Assembly: GCA_023460395.1 (NCBI GenBank)
Contig: JAEWQB010000010.1
Coordinates: forward strand, 324,182 to 388,181
From: Pseudomonadota bacterium
GTDB taxonomy: Bacteria; Desulfobacterota; Desulfovibrionia; Desulfovibrionales; Desulfovibrionaceae
Direction: 5' to 3'
Length of the DNA stretch: 64,000 nucleotides
A program made the position numbers and the translations under genes. This document shows positions 53,040 to 62,496 of the stretch, piece by piece. Position 1 is the stretch's first letter. Each line of letters begins with the position of its first letter. The notes below the pieces were generated by a model, which was given only the letters and a program-made list of their open reading frames with translations, made no database searches and was not told the origin of the DNA.

Positions 53040-54293
53040 ATGGATACGTTCAACACCGACGCGCCGCGCGAGCTTAAATGCTCATTTTGCGGCAAGGGAC
53101 AGGAACAGGTAAAACGCCTGATCGCCGGCCCTGACGTATATATCTGCGACGAATGCGTGAAACTGTGCGACGAAATTATCGCTCAGGAAACCGTGCAAGA
53201 AACCGCAGAAGAAGGCAAACTGCTTTCGCCCGAAGAAATTAAGGCAAAGCTCGACGAATATGTCATCGGGCAGCATCAGGCAAAAAAAATTCTCTCCGTG
53301 GCGGTGCATAACCACTACAAGCGCGTTTTCTACGCGGGTGCGCTTAACGCCGATGTGGAGCTGGAAAAGAGCAACATCTTATTAGCAGGTCCGTCAGGCA
53401 GCGGGAAAACACTGCTCGCTAAAACGCTTGCCCGCATCCTGAATGTGCCGTTTGCCATCGCGGACGCGACTACCCTGACCGAAGCGGGCTATGTGGGCGA
53501 AGATGTGGAAAACATTCTTGTCCAACTGCTCCAAAACGCCGACTACGACATTGAAGCCGCTTCCAAGGGCATCATTTACATCGACGAAATCGACAAAATT
53601 TCCCGTAAGGGGGATGGTCCGTCCATCACGCGCGATGTATCCGGCGAAGGCGTGCAGCAGGCCCTGCTGAAGATCATTGAAGGTACGGAAGCCAACATTC
53701 CTCCCAAAGGCGGACGCAAGCATCCGCAACAGGAATTCATCCGGCTGGACACCTCCAATATCCTGTTTATCCTCGGTGGCGCGTTCATTGGGCTGGACAA
53801 GATTATTGAACAGCGTGTGCACGGCGGAGCCATGGGCTTCGGTGCCAAAGTTGTGGCTCCCGATAGCATAAGCTACGGTGAATTGCTGAAGCAGGTTCAC
53901 CCCAACGACTTGGTCAAGTTCGGGCTTATTCCCGAATTTATCGGGCGCATCCCCGTGGTGACAAACGTGGTGGAACTGGAAGAAGACGACCTTGTGCGCA
54001 TTCTTACAGAACCCAAAAACGCGCTGGTTAAACAATACCAAAAATTGTTTGAACTTGACGAGGTGGCACTGCGCTTTTCAACCAACGCGCTGCACGCCAT
54101 CGCACGGGAAGCCATAACCCGAAAAACCGGGGCACGCGGACTGCGCAACGTGATGGAAAGCGCTATGCTGGATATCATGTACCGGCTGCCATCTCTGCAC
54201 GGGGTGAAAGAGTGCGTGGTGAACACCGCCGTTATTGAAGACCACAAAGAGCCTATCCTCCTCTATCAAAATGAGGCGAAAACCGGTTCCTAA
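53040..54293 (+). CDS. clpX: Clp protease ATPase subunit ClpX
   Basis: The protein has 417 residues. The N-terminal zinc finger has four cysteines (CSFCGKGQEQVKRL, CDECVKLC). The AAA+ domain has Walker A GPSGSGKTLLAKTLA, Walker B IIYIDEIDKIS, and pore loop GYVGED. It unfolds tagged substrates and feeds ClpP. The gene directly follows clpP. Confidence 0.98.
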   Translation: MDTFNTDAPRELKCSFCGKGQEQVKRLIAGPDVYICDECVKLCDEIIAQETVQETAEEGKLLSPEEIKAKLDEYVIGQHQAKKILSVAVHNHYKRVFYAGALNADVELEKSNILLAGPSGSGKTLLAKTLARILNVPFAIADATTLTEAGYVGEDVENILVQLLQNADYDIEAASKGIIYIDEIDKISRKGDGPSITRDVSGEGVQQALLKIIEGTEANIPPKGGRKHPQQEFIRLDTSNILFILGGAFIGLDKIIEQRVHGGAMGFGAKVVAPDSISYGELLKQVHPNDLVKFGLIPEFIGRIPVVTNVVELEEDDLVRILTEPKNALVKQYQKLFELDEVALRFSTNALHAIAREAITRKTGARGLRNVMESAMLDIMYRLPSLHGVKECVVNTAVIEDHKEPILLYQNEAKTGS

Positions 54294-54536
54294 CAGAGCC
54301 GGATCGCACCGGGCGTTTTTCCACCTGCCGGGCAGCCCCCGGCAGGGAGGATACCGGAGTATCCACACACGCCCTGTGCCGTTGCAAATACAGGGACATA
54401 TCGCAATAACACCGGATGACAGCCCCTGCGGTTCACAAAGCAGGATGATTGACAAAGCGAAGCGGAGCCTTAGCTATGTACTCTCCTGCCCCGGTCCATA
54501 CCGGACAGCACGGTGGCAGTCATGCGAGGAGGATTT

Positions 54537-56999
54537 ATGACCGAGTTCGGAGTGCGCGGCGAAGGCCGCACCGAGACCACTACGCTCCCACTGATGTCCC
54601 TGCGGGAAGTTGTCATGTTCCCGCGTTCCATAGTGCCCCTGTTTGTGGGGCGCGAAGCATCCATCAAAGCCATTGAAAGCGCCCTTGCCGACCACGGCAA
54701 AGAAATTTTGCTTGTCGCCCAGCGCGAACCTGAAATGGAAAAGCCCGGACAGGACGACCTGTTTGAAATCGGCACCGTTTCTAAGGTTCTTCAACTTCTG
54801 CGCTTGCCTGACGGCACCATTAAGGTCTTGTTTGAAGGCATGTACCGTGCGCGCTGGACTCCCGAAACACAGCAAACGTTTGACGACGAACAAGAATTTC
54901 CCAAAGCTGTCGTGGACCCCATTGAAGAAAGCGACTTCGCAGGAGCCGAAGCGGAAGCGCTGATGCGTGCCTGCCACGAAGCGTTGGATGAGTACTCCAA
55001 AATCAACAAAAAGCTGGCGCAGGAAACATTACTCGCCATCAACTCCATCACGCTTCCCGGCAAACTGGCTGATGCCATCATGCCGCATCTCAAAGTGGAT
55101 TATCGCAAAAAGCAGGAAGTGCTGGAACTGGATGACCCCATTACCCGCCTTGAAAAAGTCTATGAACTGCTTCAAGGCGAAATTGCCATTACCTCCATGG
55201 AGAAGCGCATCAAGAGCCGCGTGAAGAACCAAATGGAGCGGAATCAAAAAGAATATTATCTCAACGAGCAGATCAAGGCCATTAACAAAGAAATGGGCCG
55301 TGACGATGATCCGCAGGAAGAGCTGAACGAACTGGAGCAGCGGCTCAAGGCCAAAAACATGCCTGAAGAGGCACGGACCAAGGCCCTACGCGAACTCAAG
55401 AAGCTGCGCGCCATGCCTGCCTCATCCGCCGAATATACTGTTATCCGCAACTATGTGGATTGGATTATTGATCTGCCTTGGAACGCGTTGCGCGAAACCA
55501 ACATCGACATCGAAAACGCCCGCTCTATCCTTGATGCCGACCACTTTGGGCTGGAAAAACCCAAAGAACGGATTCTGGAATATCTGGCGGTACAGAAGCT
55601 GGCAACCTCGCTAAAAGGCCCCATTCTATGCCTTGTAGGCCCTCCCGGTGTGGGCAAGACCTCGCTGGCCAAATCCATTGCCCGCGCGACAAACCGCGAA
55701 TTTGTGCGGTTATCCTTGGGCGGGGTACGCGACGAAGCGGAAATTCGCGGACACAGACGCACCTATGTGGGGGCACTGCCCGGTAAAATCATCCAGTCGC
55801 TCAAACGGGTGGACTGCAACAATCCGCTCTTCTGCCTTGATGAAATAGACAAAATGAGCACGGATTTCAGAGGCGACCCGTCCGCAGCGCTTCTGGAAGT
55901 GCTGGACCCGGAACAGAATAATGCGTTTAGCGACCATTATCTTGATCTGGACTATGACCTGTCGCAGATCTTTTTCATTACCACGGCAAACAGTCTGCAC
56001 TCCATTCCTCTGCCCTTACAGGACCGAATGGAAATTATCCGTCTGCCCGGCTATCTGGAAACGGAAAAACGGCGCATCGGTCGCGAATTCCTGCTGCCCA
56101 AACAAATACAGCAGCACGGCATCAAGCCCGAAAACGTGCAACTTTCAGACAATGCTCTGCTGGATATGATCCGGCACTACACCCGCGAAGCGGGCGTGCG
56201 TAATCTGGAACGTGAAATCGCGTCTATCTGCCGTAAGGTAGCCATGCGAATTGTGGAAGCGGATAATCTGGAAAAAGTGGTCCCTGTTTCGCGGCAAAAC
56301 CTCGCCAACTTCCTTGGTGTGAAAAAACACCGCCACGGAGAACGCGAGGCACAGCCGCAGGTAGGGGTGACAACAGGTCTTGCATGGACAGAACTGGGCG
56401 GTGAGCTGCTCATGGTGGAAACTGCCATTATGCCCGGTGTGGGCAAGGTTTCCATTACCGGGAAACTGGGGGATGTCATGACTGAATCGGCCAAAGCCGC
56501 ACTCTCTTACGTGCGGTCCCGGTCTGGCACGTTTGGCCTTAAGCCCGACTTCCACAAGGAAATTGACATCCACGTGCATGTACCGGAAGGCGCCACCCCC
56601 AAGGACGGTCCTTCCGCCGGAATTACGCTCTGCACCTCCATGGTTTCCGCGCTGCTGAATATCCCCGTTCGCAACGATGTTGCCATGACCGGGGAAATCA
56701 CCTTACGCGGACGGGTGCTTCCCATTGGCGGATTGCGCGAGAAGCTGCTTGCCGCACATCGCGGGCTGATCACTACGGTGCTTATTCCTAAAGACAATGA
56801 AAAAGATCTTAAGGAAGTACCGGACGATATCCTCAAGGGACTGACCATTATCCCGGTGGAGCACGTGGATGAGGTGTTGCCTCACGCCCTGATGGCAGAG
56901 CACGACAAGATATACAGCGACGACGACTGCACGCCGCTGACCCAATCGCTCAGAATGGGGGCACTCCCCCACGGGGACACACACACCACTCCGCAATAG
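54537..56999 (+). CDS. lon: ATP-dependent protease La (Lon)
   Basis: The protein has 820 residues: N-terminal substrate domain (LPLMSLREVVMFPRSIVPLFVGRE), coiled coil, AAA+ ATPase (Walker A VGPPGVGKTSLAKSIA; Walker B FCLDEIDKM), and C-terminal protease with catalytic serine in PKDGPSAGIT and lysine in GGLREKLLAAHR. AGGAGG lies 5 bases before the chosen ATG (MTEFGVRGEG); an ATG 8 codons earlier is less likely. 243 bases separate it from clpX, holding a CCTGCCGGG/CCCGGCAGG hairpin (54324-54346) with no T run. Confidence 0.97.
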   Translation: MTEFGVRGEGRTETTTLPLMSLREVVMFPRSIVPLFVGREASIKAIESALADHGKEILLVAQREPEMEKPGQDDLFEIGTVSKVLQLLRLPDGTIKVLFEGMYRARWTPETQQTFDDEQEFPKAVVDPIEESDFAGAEAEALMRACHEALDEYSKINKKLAQETLLAINSITLPGKLADAIMPHLKVDYRKKQEVLELDDPITRLEKVYELLQGEIAITSMEKRIKSRVKNQMERNQKEYYLNEQIKAINKEMGRDDDPQEELNELEQRLKAKNMPEEARTKALRELKKLRAMPASSAEYTVIRNYVDWIIDLPWNALRETNIDIENARSILDADHFGLEKPKERILEYLAVQKLATSLKGPILCLVGPPGVGKTSLAKSIARATNREFVRLSLGGVRDEAEIRGHRRTYVGALPGKIIQSLKRVDCNNPLFCLDEIDKMSTDFRGDPSAALLEVLDPEQNNAFSDHYLDLDYDLSQIFFITTANSLHSIPLPLQDRMEIIRLPGYLETEKRRIGREFLLPKQIQQHGIKPENVQLSDNALLDMIRHYTREAGVRNLEREIASICRKVAMRIVEADNLEKVVPVSRQNLANFLGVKKHRHGEREAQPQVGVTTGLAWTELGGELLMVETAIMPGVGKVSITGKLGDVMTESAKAALSYVRSRSGTFGLKPDFHKEIDIHVHVPEGATPKDGPSAGITLCTSMVSALLNIPVRNDVAMTGEITLRGRVLPIGGLREKLLAAHRGLITTVLIPKDNEKDLKEVPDDILKGLTIIPVEHVDEVLPHALMAEHDKIYSDDDCTPLTQSLRMGALPHGDTHTTPQ

Positions 57000-57021
57000 C
57001 GCCATCTCTCTGAAATACACA

Positions 57022-57060
57022 AAAGCCTTGGCATACTCTTCGTATGCCAAGGCTTTTTAT
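57022..57060 (+). terminator. Terminator after lon, probably bidirectional
   Basis: AAAGCCTTGGCATAC pairs with GTATGCCAAGGCTTT around TCTTC, with T run on the plus strand and A run before it. It separates lon from the convergent ilvN gene. Confidence 0.92.
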
Positions 57061-57103
57061 TCTGACAGATCAAGCCGGGCCGTCAGCGTTAGCCAGCGTC
57101 AGG

Positions 57104-57391
57104 CTAGCTATTAACGAGTTCTCCCAATTGCCCGAACACACCCGCGTGCTCGGAACACACCCGCACATCATATACATCATGCAGTTTTCGCATTTGGCGA
57201 ATCATTTGCTCCAGCCGGGCGTCTTCCTTCACCAGCAACCATATCCGGCTGGTTTCTCCACCATTAACGGGCAGGCATAAAATACCTTCCACGTTAAACG
57301 CGCGGCGGGAAAACAACCCGCATACATGCGACATCACGCCGGGGTGATTGCTCACAGTCAGGTCCAGCACGGTCCGTTCTCCACTAAGCAT
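57104..57391 (-). CDS. ilvN: Acetohydroxyacid synthase small subunit, short (IlvN type)
   Basis: The protein has 95 residues and is a single ACT domain (LDLTVSNHPGVMSHVCGLFSRRAFNVEGILCLP...IWLLVKEDARLEQMIRQMRKLHDVYDVRV). The short length matches the E. coli AHAS I subunit IlvN. GGAGG lies 5 bases before the ATG within the end of the large-subunit gene, which it overlaps by 8 bases. It forms a second AHAS with that subunit. Confidence 0.93.
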   Translation of the reverse strand: MLSGERTVLDLTVSNHPGVMSHVCGLFSRRAFNVEGILCLPVNGGETSRIWLLVKEDARLEQMIRQMRKLHDVYDVRVCSEHAGVFGQLGELVNS

Positions 57392-59063
57392 TGGCGCCTC
57401 CTTCAATCATATACCGATTGGCTGCTCCGGGCGGCACCATGGGCAACACCTTCTCTTCCCGGCTGATGGGAACATGCACAAGGCAAGGGCCGGGGGTGGT
57501 CAGCGCGTTGGAAAAATCCGCATCGGGGTTAACGCTTGATCCAAGATCCACTGTCCGCCAGCCAAACCCTTCGGCTATCTTCAAAAAATCTACCGCGATC
57601 TGATATTCGGAGGAAAACGCGTTGCCATTAAAAAATAATTCTTGCTGCTGATGAACCAGCCCAAGGCAATTGTTATTCAGCAACACCACGGTTACATTCA
57701 CTTTTTGTTCCGCCGCCGTCGCCAGCTCCTGAATATTCATCAGCAGGCTACCGTCTCCGCTGAAACAAATTACCCGACGCTCCGGTGCGGCAAGTGACGC
57801 ACCGATGGCAACCGGCAACCCAAACCCCATGGTCCCCAACCCACCGGAGGTAAGCCACTGGCGACCATTGCGGAAAGGATAGCTCTGCGCGGTCCACATC
57901 TGGTGCTTGCCCACGTCGGTGCAGACAATGGCAGAATCGTCCGCCAATTCCCCAATACGCAAAATAAGCTGCTGCGGTGTTTCATGCCCCCCCTGCACTG
58001 GAGCGTGTTGCGGAAAGGCGGCTCTGAGCGCGGCAATGTATTCCAGCCACTCCGTGCGCTCATTTTTTTCCACACGGGGCAGCAATGCGTCCATCACCTC
58101 TGCGATATCTCCCAAAATCCCCACAGAAGCGGTGCGAATTTTGTCTATCTCACTGTGGTCAATATCAATATGAATAACCTTGGCAGACGGACAAAACTCC
58201 TGCACCTTGCCCGTGGCGCGGTCATCAAACCGTACCCCCGCGGCGACTATAAGATCGCAGGCTTCCATCGCCATATTGGTGTAGCGTTCCGCATGCATGC
58301 CCAACATACCAATGGACAGCGCGTGATCTCTGGGTATGGCACCAAGTCCCATCAGCGTCATGGTTACGGGCATGGAGGCCTTTTCCGCCAGTTCACGGAT
58401 ACGCTTGCCCGCACCCGCGGCGATTACCCCCCCGCCAACCCACAAGACGGGGCGCCGGGCCGCGTTAATCATCTCCACTGCCGCCTGAATGTCGGACTCC
58501 AGAAAAGACGGCACAGGGTCGGCTTCTCCTCTTTCCGGCCATTCTTCAAAAGAAACGCCCGCCATTTGCACATCGCGAGGAATATCAACCAGCACCGGGC
58601 CGGGACGCCCGGATGCGGCAATGCGGAACGCTTCGGGAATAACGCTCAGTAAATCTTCCCCGGAGCGCACTAAAAAATTATGTTTGGTAATGGCAAGGCT
58701 CATCCCGTACGTATCCACTTCCTGAAACGCGTCTGTCCCCATCAGAGGACTGGGCACCTGCCCGGTAATGCACACCACGGGCACAGAATCGAGTTTGGCA
58801 TCCGCGATAGCGGTAAGGATATTGGTAGCCCCCGGTCCCGATGTGGCGAAACAGACAGCGGGTTTGCCTGTAACACGCGCCATACCTTGCGCAATGAAAC
58901 CAGCTCCCTGTTCGTGGCGGGCTAACACGTGGTGAATGCACTCACTCCGCGAGAGTGCGTCATACAGAGGCAAGTTAGCCCCTCCGGGTATACCCGAAAT
59001 GGTACGGATTCCCTGCCGTTCCAGCAGGCGAATAGTAAGCTCCGCGCCGGTCATTCTGAACAT
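57384..59063 (-). CDS. ilvB: Acetohydroxyacid synthase large subunit, second copy (AHAS I type)
   Basis: The protein has 559 residues. The catalytic glutamate is E51 (LARHEQGAGFIAQG) and the ThDP motif is FSGDGSLLMNIQEL...LNN. FAD-region RFDDRATGKVQEF is present. AGAGGAG lies 6 bases before the ATG. The gene is preceded by a valine-rich leader peptide and a terminator, so expression is set by attenuation, as for E. coli ilvB. Together with the ilvBN at 4-6 kb the cell has two AHAS enzymes. Confidence 0.96.
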   Translation of the reverse strand: MFRMTGAELTIRLLERQGIRTISGIPGGANLPLYDALSRSECIHHVLARHEQGAGFIAQGMARVTGKPAVCFATSGPGATNILTAIADAKLDSVPVVCITGQVPSPLMGTDAFQEVDTYGMSLAITKHNFLVRSGEDLLSVIPEAFRIAASGRPGPVLVDIPRDVQMAGVSFEEWPERGEADPVPSFLESDIQAAVEMINAARRPVLWVGGGVIAAGAGKRIRELAEKASMPVTMTLMGLGAIPRDHALSIGMLGMHAERYTNMAMEACDLIVAAGVRFDDRATGKVQEFCPSAKVIHIDIDHSEIDKIRTASVGILGDIAEVMDALLPRVEKNERTEWLEYIAALRAAFPQHAPVQGGHETPQQLILRIGELADDSAIVCTDVGKHQMWTAQSYPFRNGRQWLTSGGLGTMGFGLPVAIGASLAAPERRVICFSGDGSLLMNIQELATAAEQKVNVTVVLLNNNCLGLVHQQQELFFNGNAFSSEYQIAVDFLKIAEGFGWRTVDLGSSVNPDADFSNALTTPGPCLVHVPISREEKVLPMVPPGAANRYMIEGGANA

Positions 59064-59111
59064 GCTGCACTCCTCTTGCGGACCCTTCTTTCAAACCGGC
59101 GGGGGCGGGCC

Positions 59112-59151
59112 AAACAAAAACCCCCACCGGTGCCGTAACACTGGCGGGGGT
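59112..59151 (-). terminator. Attenuator terminator upstream of ilvB (second copy)
   Basis: ACCCCCGCCAGTG (59151-59139) pairs with CACCGGTGGGGGT with one mismatch and one wobble pair, loop TTACGG, then TTTTTGTTT. It lies 25 bases after the leader stop and about 50 before the ilvB start. Confidence 0.85.
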
Positions 59152-59176
59152 GATAAACCGGATATGCTTCCGAACC

Positions 59177-59311
59177 CTACAACGCCACGGCACCGACATC
59201 GCGCATAAGCACGACGCTGACGACATTGACGACGCATAGAACAACAGCCATATCCACATACGTGCAGGCCGCAGAAGCGGAGGAAGCAAGAATGTGGCTA
59301 CGGGTGTTCAT
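59177..59311 (-). CDS. Valine-rich leader peptide controlling ilvB (IvbL-like)
   Basis: A 44-codon open frame with ATG at 59311 and TAG at 59177-59179. Residues 19-44 read VDMAVVLCVVNVVSVVLMRDVGAVAL: of the last 24 codons, 10 are valine and 3 leucine. It lies between a promoter (59364-59393) and the attenuator terminator (59112-59151), in front of ilvB. This is the classic layout for attenuation by ribosome stalling when Val-tRNA or Leu-tRNA is low. The ribosome-binding site is weak (GACGAAG); an internal ATG (59251) could also serve. Confidence 0.82.
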   Translation of the reverse strand: MNTRSHILASSASAACTYVDMAVVLCVVNVVSVVLMRDVGAVAL

Positions 59312-59363
59312 AAACTTCGTCACTTTGGCTTAGGGTTCTCTCACGAAATCGTGATGTTGGGGA

Positions 59364-59393
59364 ACGATAGGCTTCTCCCCGCATTTCTGTCAA
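59364..59393 (-). promoter_or_regulatory. Promoter of the ilvB leader transcript
   Basis: On the minus strand TTGACA (59393-59388), an 18-base spacer and TATCGT (59369-59364), about 50 bases before the leader ATG. Confidence 0.65.
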
Positions 59394-59419
59394 GCGGGCA
59401 ATGTGCTCTAAGAAAAAAA

Positions 59420-60931
59420 TCAATCGGATTCCGGTGCCACTCCCTGCGCGACCACGCGGTTTCTTCCCTGTCCTTTAGCCCGATACATAGCGGCGTCAGC
59501 CGCAGCGACAAACTCCTCAAGGGTCATGCCGGGCACAAATAGACTGACACCGATAGAGCAGGTAACCGCGCGCGGAATGCCGAAATCCATTTCCGCACAT
59601 TGCTCGCGGACCCGTTCCGCCCATGCAAGGGCGCCATCCCCTCCGGTTTCGGTCAGAATAACCAAAAATTCCTCGCCTCCCCATCGCCCTACCGCATCCA
59701 CGTCCCGCGAATTACTTGCCAGCATTTTCGCAAACATCGTCAGCACAGTGTCTCCAGCGACGTGCCCGAAATCATCGTTGACAGACTTGAAGTGGTCCAG
59801 ATCCATCATGGCAATGGAAAGTGGCGTCGAATAGCGTGCAGCGCGCTCCATTTCCTGCGTAAGCACAGAATCCATGTGCATTCTATTCGCTATGCCGGTT
59901 AATCCGTCTGTTTGCGCAAGCGCCGCAAGCATCTGGTTTTTCTCCCGTAATGTATCCAAAGATTCATCCATAGCGGCGGACATGGCGCAAATCGCAGAAG
60001 CAATCTTACGGACGTCCTCATTCCCTTCATCTTCTATACGCGCAAGCCGGTCACGCATATCCCCAGAGACGATCCTCCCATCTGAAAAAGAGACGAGTAT
60101 CGCTATAAGCCTACCAAAAGATTGAAAATGATACCGAATTATAAAAAACATGACCAATGGCACCGCCACAAACGCTAAAATGAACCCGTTGTACAACGAG
60201 TCTCGGTAGCGTTCCAACTGCCGCAGCCCTTCATTGGGAGGGAGGTAAATACAAAAGACGCCTCCGCCATATATGTCGGCGGAGGAGTCTAGAGAAATTG
60301 ACGAATTATACGCGAAGTTTTCCAATGGTGCAGATTGTAACACCGCCAGTGTCTGTGAACGATATTCCACCATGGCCCGACTTCCCTCCACCAATGTCTG
60401 CAACAGCGCGGGCGTGATATCTGCGGCAACGATGATAACTCCCACCGGAATCTCATCATATTGCCTGATAACCTTAGAAAAGTAGAGACACTCCCGACCG
60501 TCCAGCACTCCAGTATCCATATCGTTGCCCTGCGCCAACGCCGCAGCAAACGCCGGAACAGTTGCGATGCTGTCTCCAAATACATATTCGTTATGCGCGC
60601 GCGTCAGCACGGTGCCGTTCATATCTGCTATAATAATACGCGAAACCCCCGACAGCAGCAGCGTATGGCTCCACGCATACAAAGTGTCCACCGCGCCATA
60701 CCGCATGGCGAATGCCACATCAGCCGAGCGCGAAAGCACGTTGGCTGTCATAGAGAGTTGCTGCCCCAACGCATGAAGACGCTCCGCGACAATACGCGCT
60801 TCCAACGCGTAACTACGCCCTTCGCTGGCTTTATCGCCATCGACAATCTGCCCTACGGAGTACAGGCCGAACCCGAACGAAAACAGCAACGGGAGCAAGG
60901 AAAGAAGCAGCACTTTGATATAAAACTTCAT
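59420..60931 (-). CDS. Membrane-bound diguanylate cyclase (GGDEF)
   Basis: The protein has 503 residues. A first membrane helix (VLLLSLLPLLFSFGFGLYSVG), a periplasmic sensor-like region (about 35-240, dCache-type in layout), a second helix (LYNGFILAFVAVPLVMFFIIRYHF), a linker, and a GGDEF domain. The active-site motif is GGEEF (GRWGGEEFLVIL), and an inhibitory site RDVD precedes it at the usual distance, so it should make c-di-GMP with product inhibition. It starts 16 bases after the PhnD-like gene and is co-transcribed. Confidence 0.93.
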   Translation of the reverse strand: MKFYIKVLLLSLLPLLFSFGFGLYSVGQIVDGDKASEGRSYALEARIVAERLHALGQQLSMTANVLSRSADVAFAMRYGAVDTLYAWSHTLLLSGVSRIIIADMNGTVLTRAHNEYVFGDSIATVPAFAAALAQGNDMDTGVLDGRECLYFSKVIRQYDEIPVGVIIVAADITPALLQTLVEGSRAMVEYRSQTLAVLQSAPLENFAYNSSISLDSSADIYGGGVFCIYLPPNEGLRQLERYRDSLYNGFILAFVAVPLVMFFIIRYHFQSFGRLIAILVSFSDGRIVSGDMRDRLARIEDEGNEDVRKIASAICAMSAAMDESLDTLREKNQMLAALAQTDGLTGIANRMHMDSVLTQEMERAARYSTPLSIAMMDLDHFKSVNDDFGHVAGDTVLTMFAKMLASNSRDVDAVGRWGGEEFLVILTETGGDGALAWAERVREQCAEMDFGIPRAVTCSIGVSLFVPGMTLEEFVAAADAAMYRAKGQGRNRVVAQGVAPESD

Positions 60932-60947
60932 GGATAACCCGCCCGGC

Positions 60948-61868
60948 CTACTCTAATTCCACATAGTTGAGCGCCCGACGAAGAGGATCATAAAATGCAT
61001 CGTTTTTAACGACAAACCCTGCGGCAGGCCAGCCTAGGTGCTCGGATATGGCAAGAAGAACGGGGCTGTCTTTCGGCAAAGACGTCAACGCGGCCTGGTA
61101 GCGCAGACTCGTCTCTTCCTCCATATTGGGTGAAGCGACAATAGCGTCGAGCGGAATTTCTTCCGACCGGAACAGTATTCTGAAAACATCTCCGTATTTC
61201 CGCACGCCGTTTTCGTAAGCGCCGTCTGACATGGCTCCGGCATCTATAGAGCCTGCAACCAACGCCTCCACAACCTTATCCTGCCGACGCAAAAAGAACA
61301 TCTTCCCAAAATAGCGCTCAGGGAAAATACCCTGCGCCGAAAACATAAATACCGGATAGGTATATCCTGATGTTGACCCCTTATCCGTGAAAGCAAAGCG
61401 GGTGCCCCGCATCGAAGCAAGGTCAACAAGGGACGAATCCTTGCGCGTAACGATATATGACCGGTAATATGGAATCGCCGTCTTGCCTGTTTTTTCCCAT
61501 TCCTGATACGTAGCCAGATACCGGAGATTAGGCTGCATTTCTCTGGCACGCACATAGCCGGTTGCCCCTATCCATGCTAAATCCACCGAACCGTCTTCCA
61601 ATCGCCGCAAGAGTTCATCATAGTCCGAAGAAATAATAAGCCGAACATTGTCGCCTGTCTGTTCCGACAAATATTCCGCCAGAGGGGCCAAGGCCTTTCC
61701 CACTTTTTCCGATGCGTTGGAAGGAAATGTGCCCAGTGCAATGTCACGCGCGTGCGCAGAGTGCACAGCAAGCAGAAGCGCCGCCACCGCCAGCCATATC
61801 CACCACAATCGAGAACCGCTCCTCGCAGGCCAGCCGGATTCATTCTTTTGTGTGCATAGTCTACACAT
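60948..61868 (-). CDS. PhnD-like periplasmic binding protein
   Basis: The protein has 306 residues. An N-terminal hydrophobic segment (LWWIWLAVAALLLAVHSAHA) is a signal peptide. The mature part follows the phosphate/phosphite/phosphonate-binding family: IALGTFPSNASEKVGKALAPLAEYLSEQTG, DLAWIGATGYVRA, GTRFAFTDKGSTSGYTYPVFMF, VEALVAGSIDAGAMSDGAYEN. No ABC permease or ATPase adjoins it. Instead it precedes a membrane diguanylate cyclase, suggesting that the ligand-bound protein signals to that enzyme (inference). Confidence 0.9.
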   Translation of the reverse strand: MCRLCTQKNESGWPARSGSRLWWIWLAVAALLLAVHSAHARDIALGTFPSNASEKVGKALAPLAEYLSEQTGDNVRLIISSDYDELLRRLEDGSVDLAWIGATGYVRAREMQPNLRYLATYQEWEKTGKTAIPYYRSYIVTRKDSSLVDLASMRGTRFAFTDKGSTSGYTYPVFMFSAQGIFPERYFGKMFFLRRQDKVVEALVAGSIDAGAMSDGAYENGVRKYGDVFRILFRSEEIPLDAIVASPNMEEETSLRYQAALTSLPKDSPVLLAISEHLGWPAAGFVVKNDAFYDPLRRALNYVELE

Positions 61869-62444
61869 CCGCCATGTCCCCCATGCCGGTTTAGGCCACC
61901 GCAGGCCTGTTTCATCTCCCCCGGCAGCGCCCGGCTCCGGGGTATCTCCGCACTTCCACCAATCGTTGATCTTCGCGTGTCTTTCCTACCATTATCATTT
62001 TTACACGAATCACAAGAGATTACTTCTGTATCTTTCGCGCGTGCTCCCAAAACGGAAGGCCCGTTCAGTGTAATCCTCGTATCTTACCAGCAAGCACAAG
62101 GACAACGACAGTATTGTTTTATTCAACACACGGAACGCGATAAAAAATTGACACACTGCGCCCCGCGTAACGGGAGTCGGGAACACATTGCATGCATGCT
62201 CCCTTCGGCGTTCAGAAAGACGCCCCTTCCATGCGCACACAGAGAGCAGCGCCGCATGCGCGGATACGCAGCGCACATATCGCAGACCGGAAGCAGCCGG
62301 AATTGCCGTCAGGCAGTTGGGCCTTGCCATTGCGGAAAAGCCGCTCTCCCGCTGTAAGCTTACACGCACACTGCATGACAAAAGCGAACCTTACAATCTT
62401 TATCCGCCCATATTTCCAGATGGCGTCTCCTCGGAATAGGGCAA
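61869..62444. other. Long intergenic region
   Basis: About 580 bases between the PhnD-like gene and the terminator of the outer-membrane protein gene. Open frames occur on both strands but none has a convincing start or familiar product. It should carry the promoter of the PhnD/cyclase operon; I see no clear consensus. Confidence 0.45.
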
Positions 62445-62476
62445 CAAAAAAGGCCGGCCCCCATTGGAAGCCGGCC
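62445..62476 (-). terminator. Terminator of the outer-membrane protein gene
   Basis: GGCCGGC (62452-62458) pairs with GCCGGCC (62470-62476), followed on the minus strand by seven T. Confidence 0.88.
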
Positions 62477-62496
62477 GCGTGAACCGTAAACCACAC

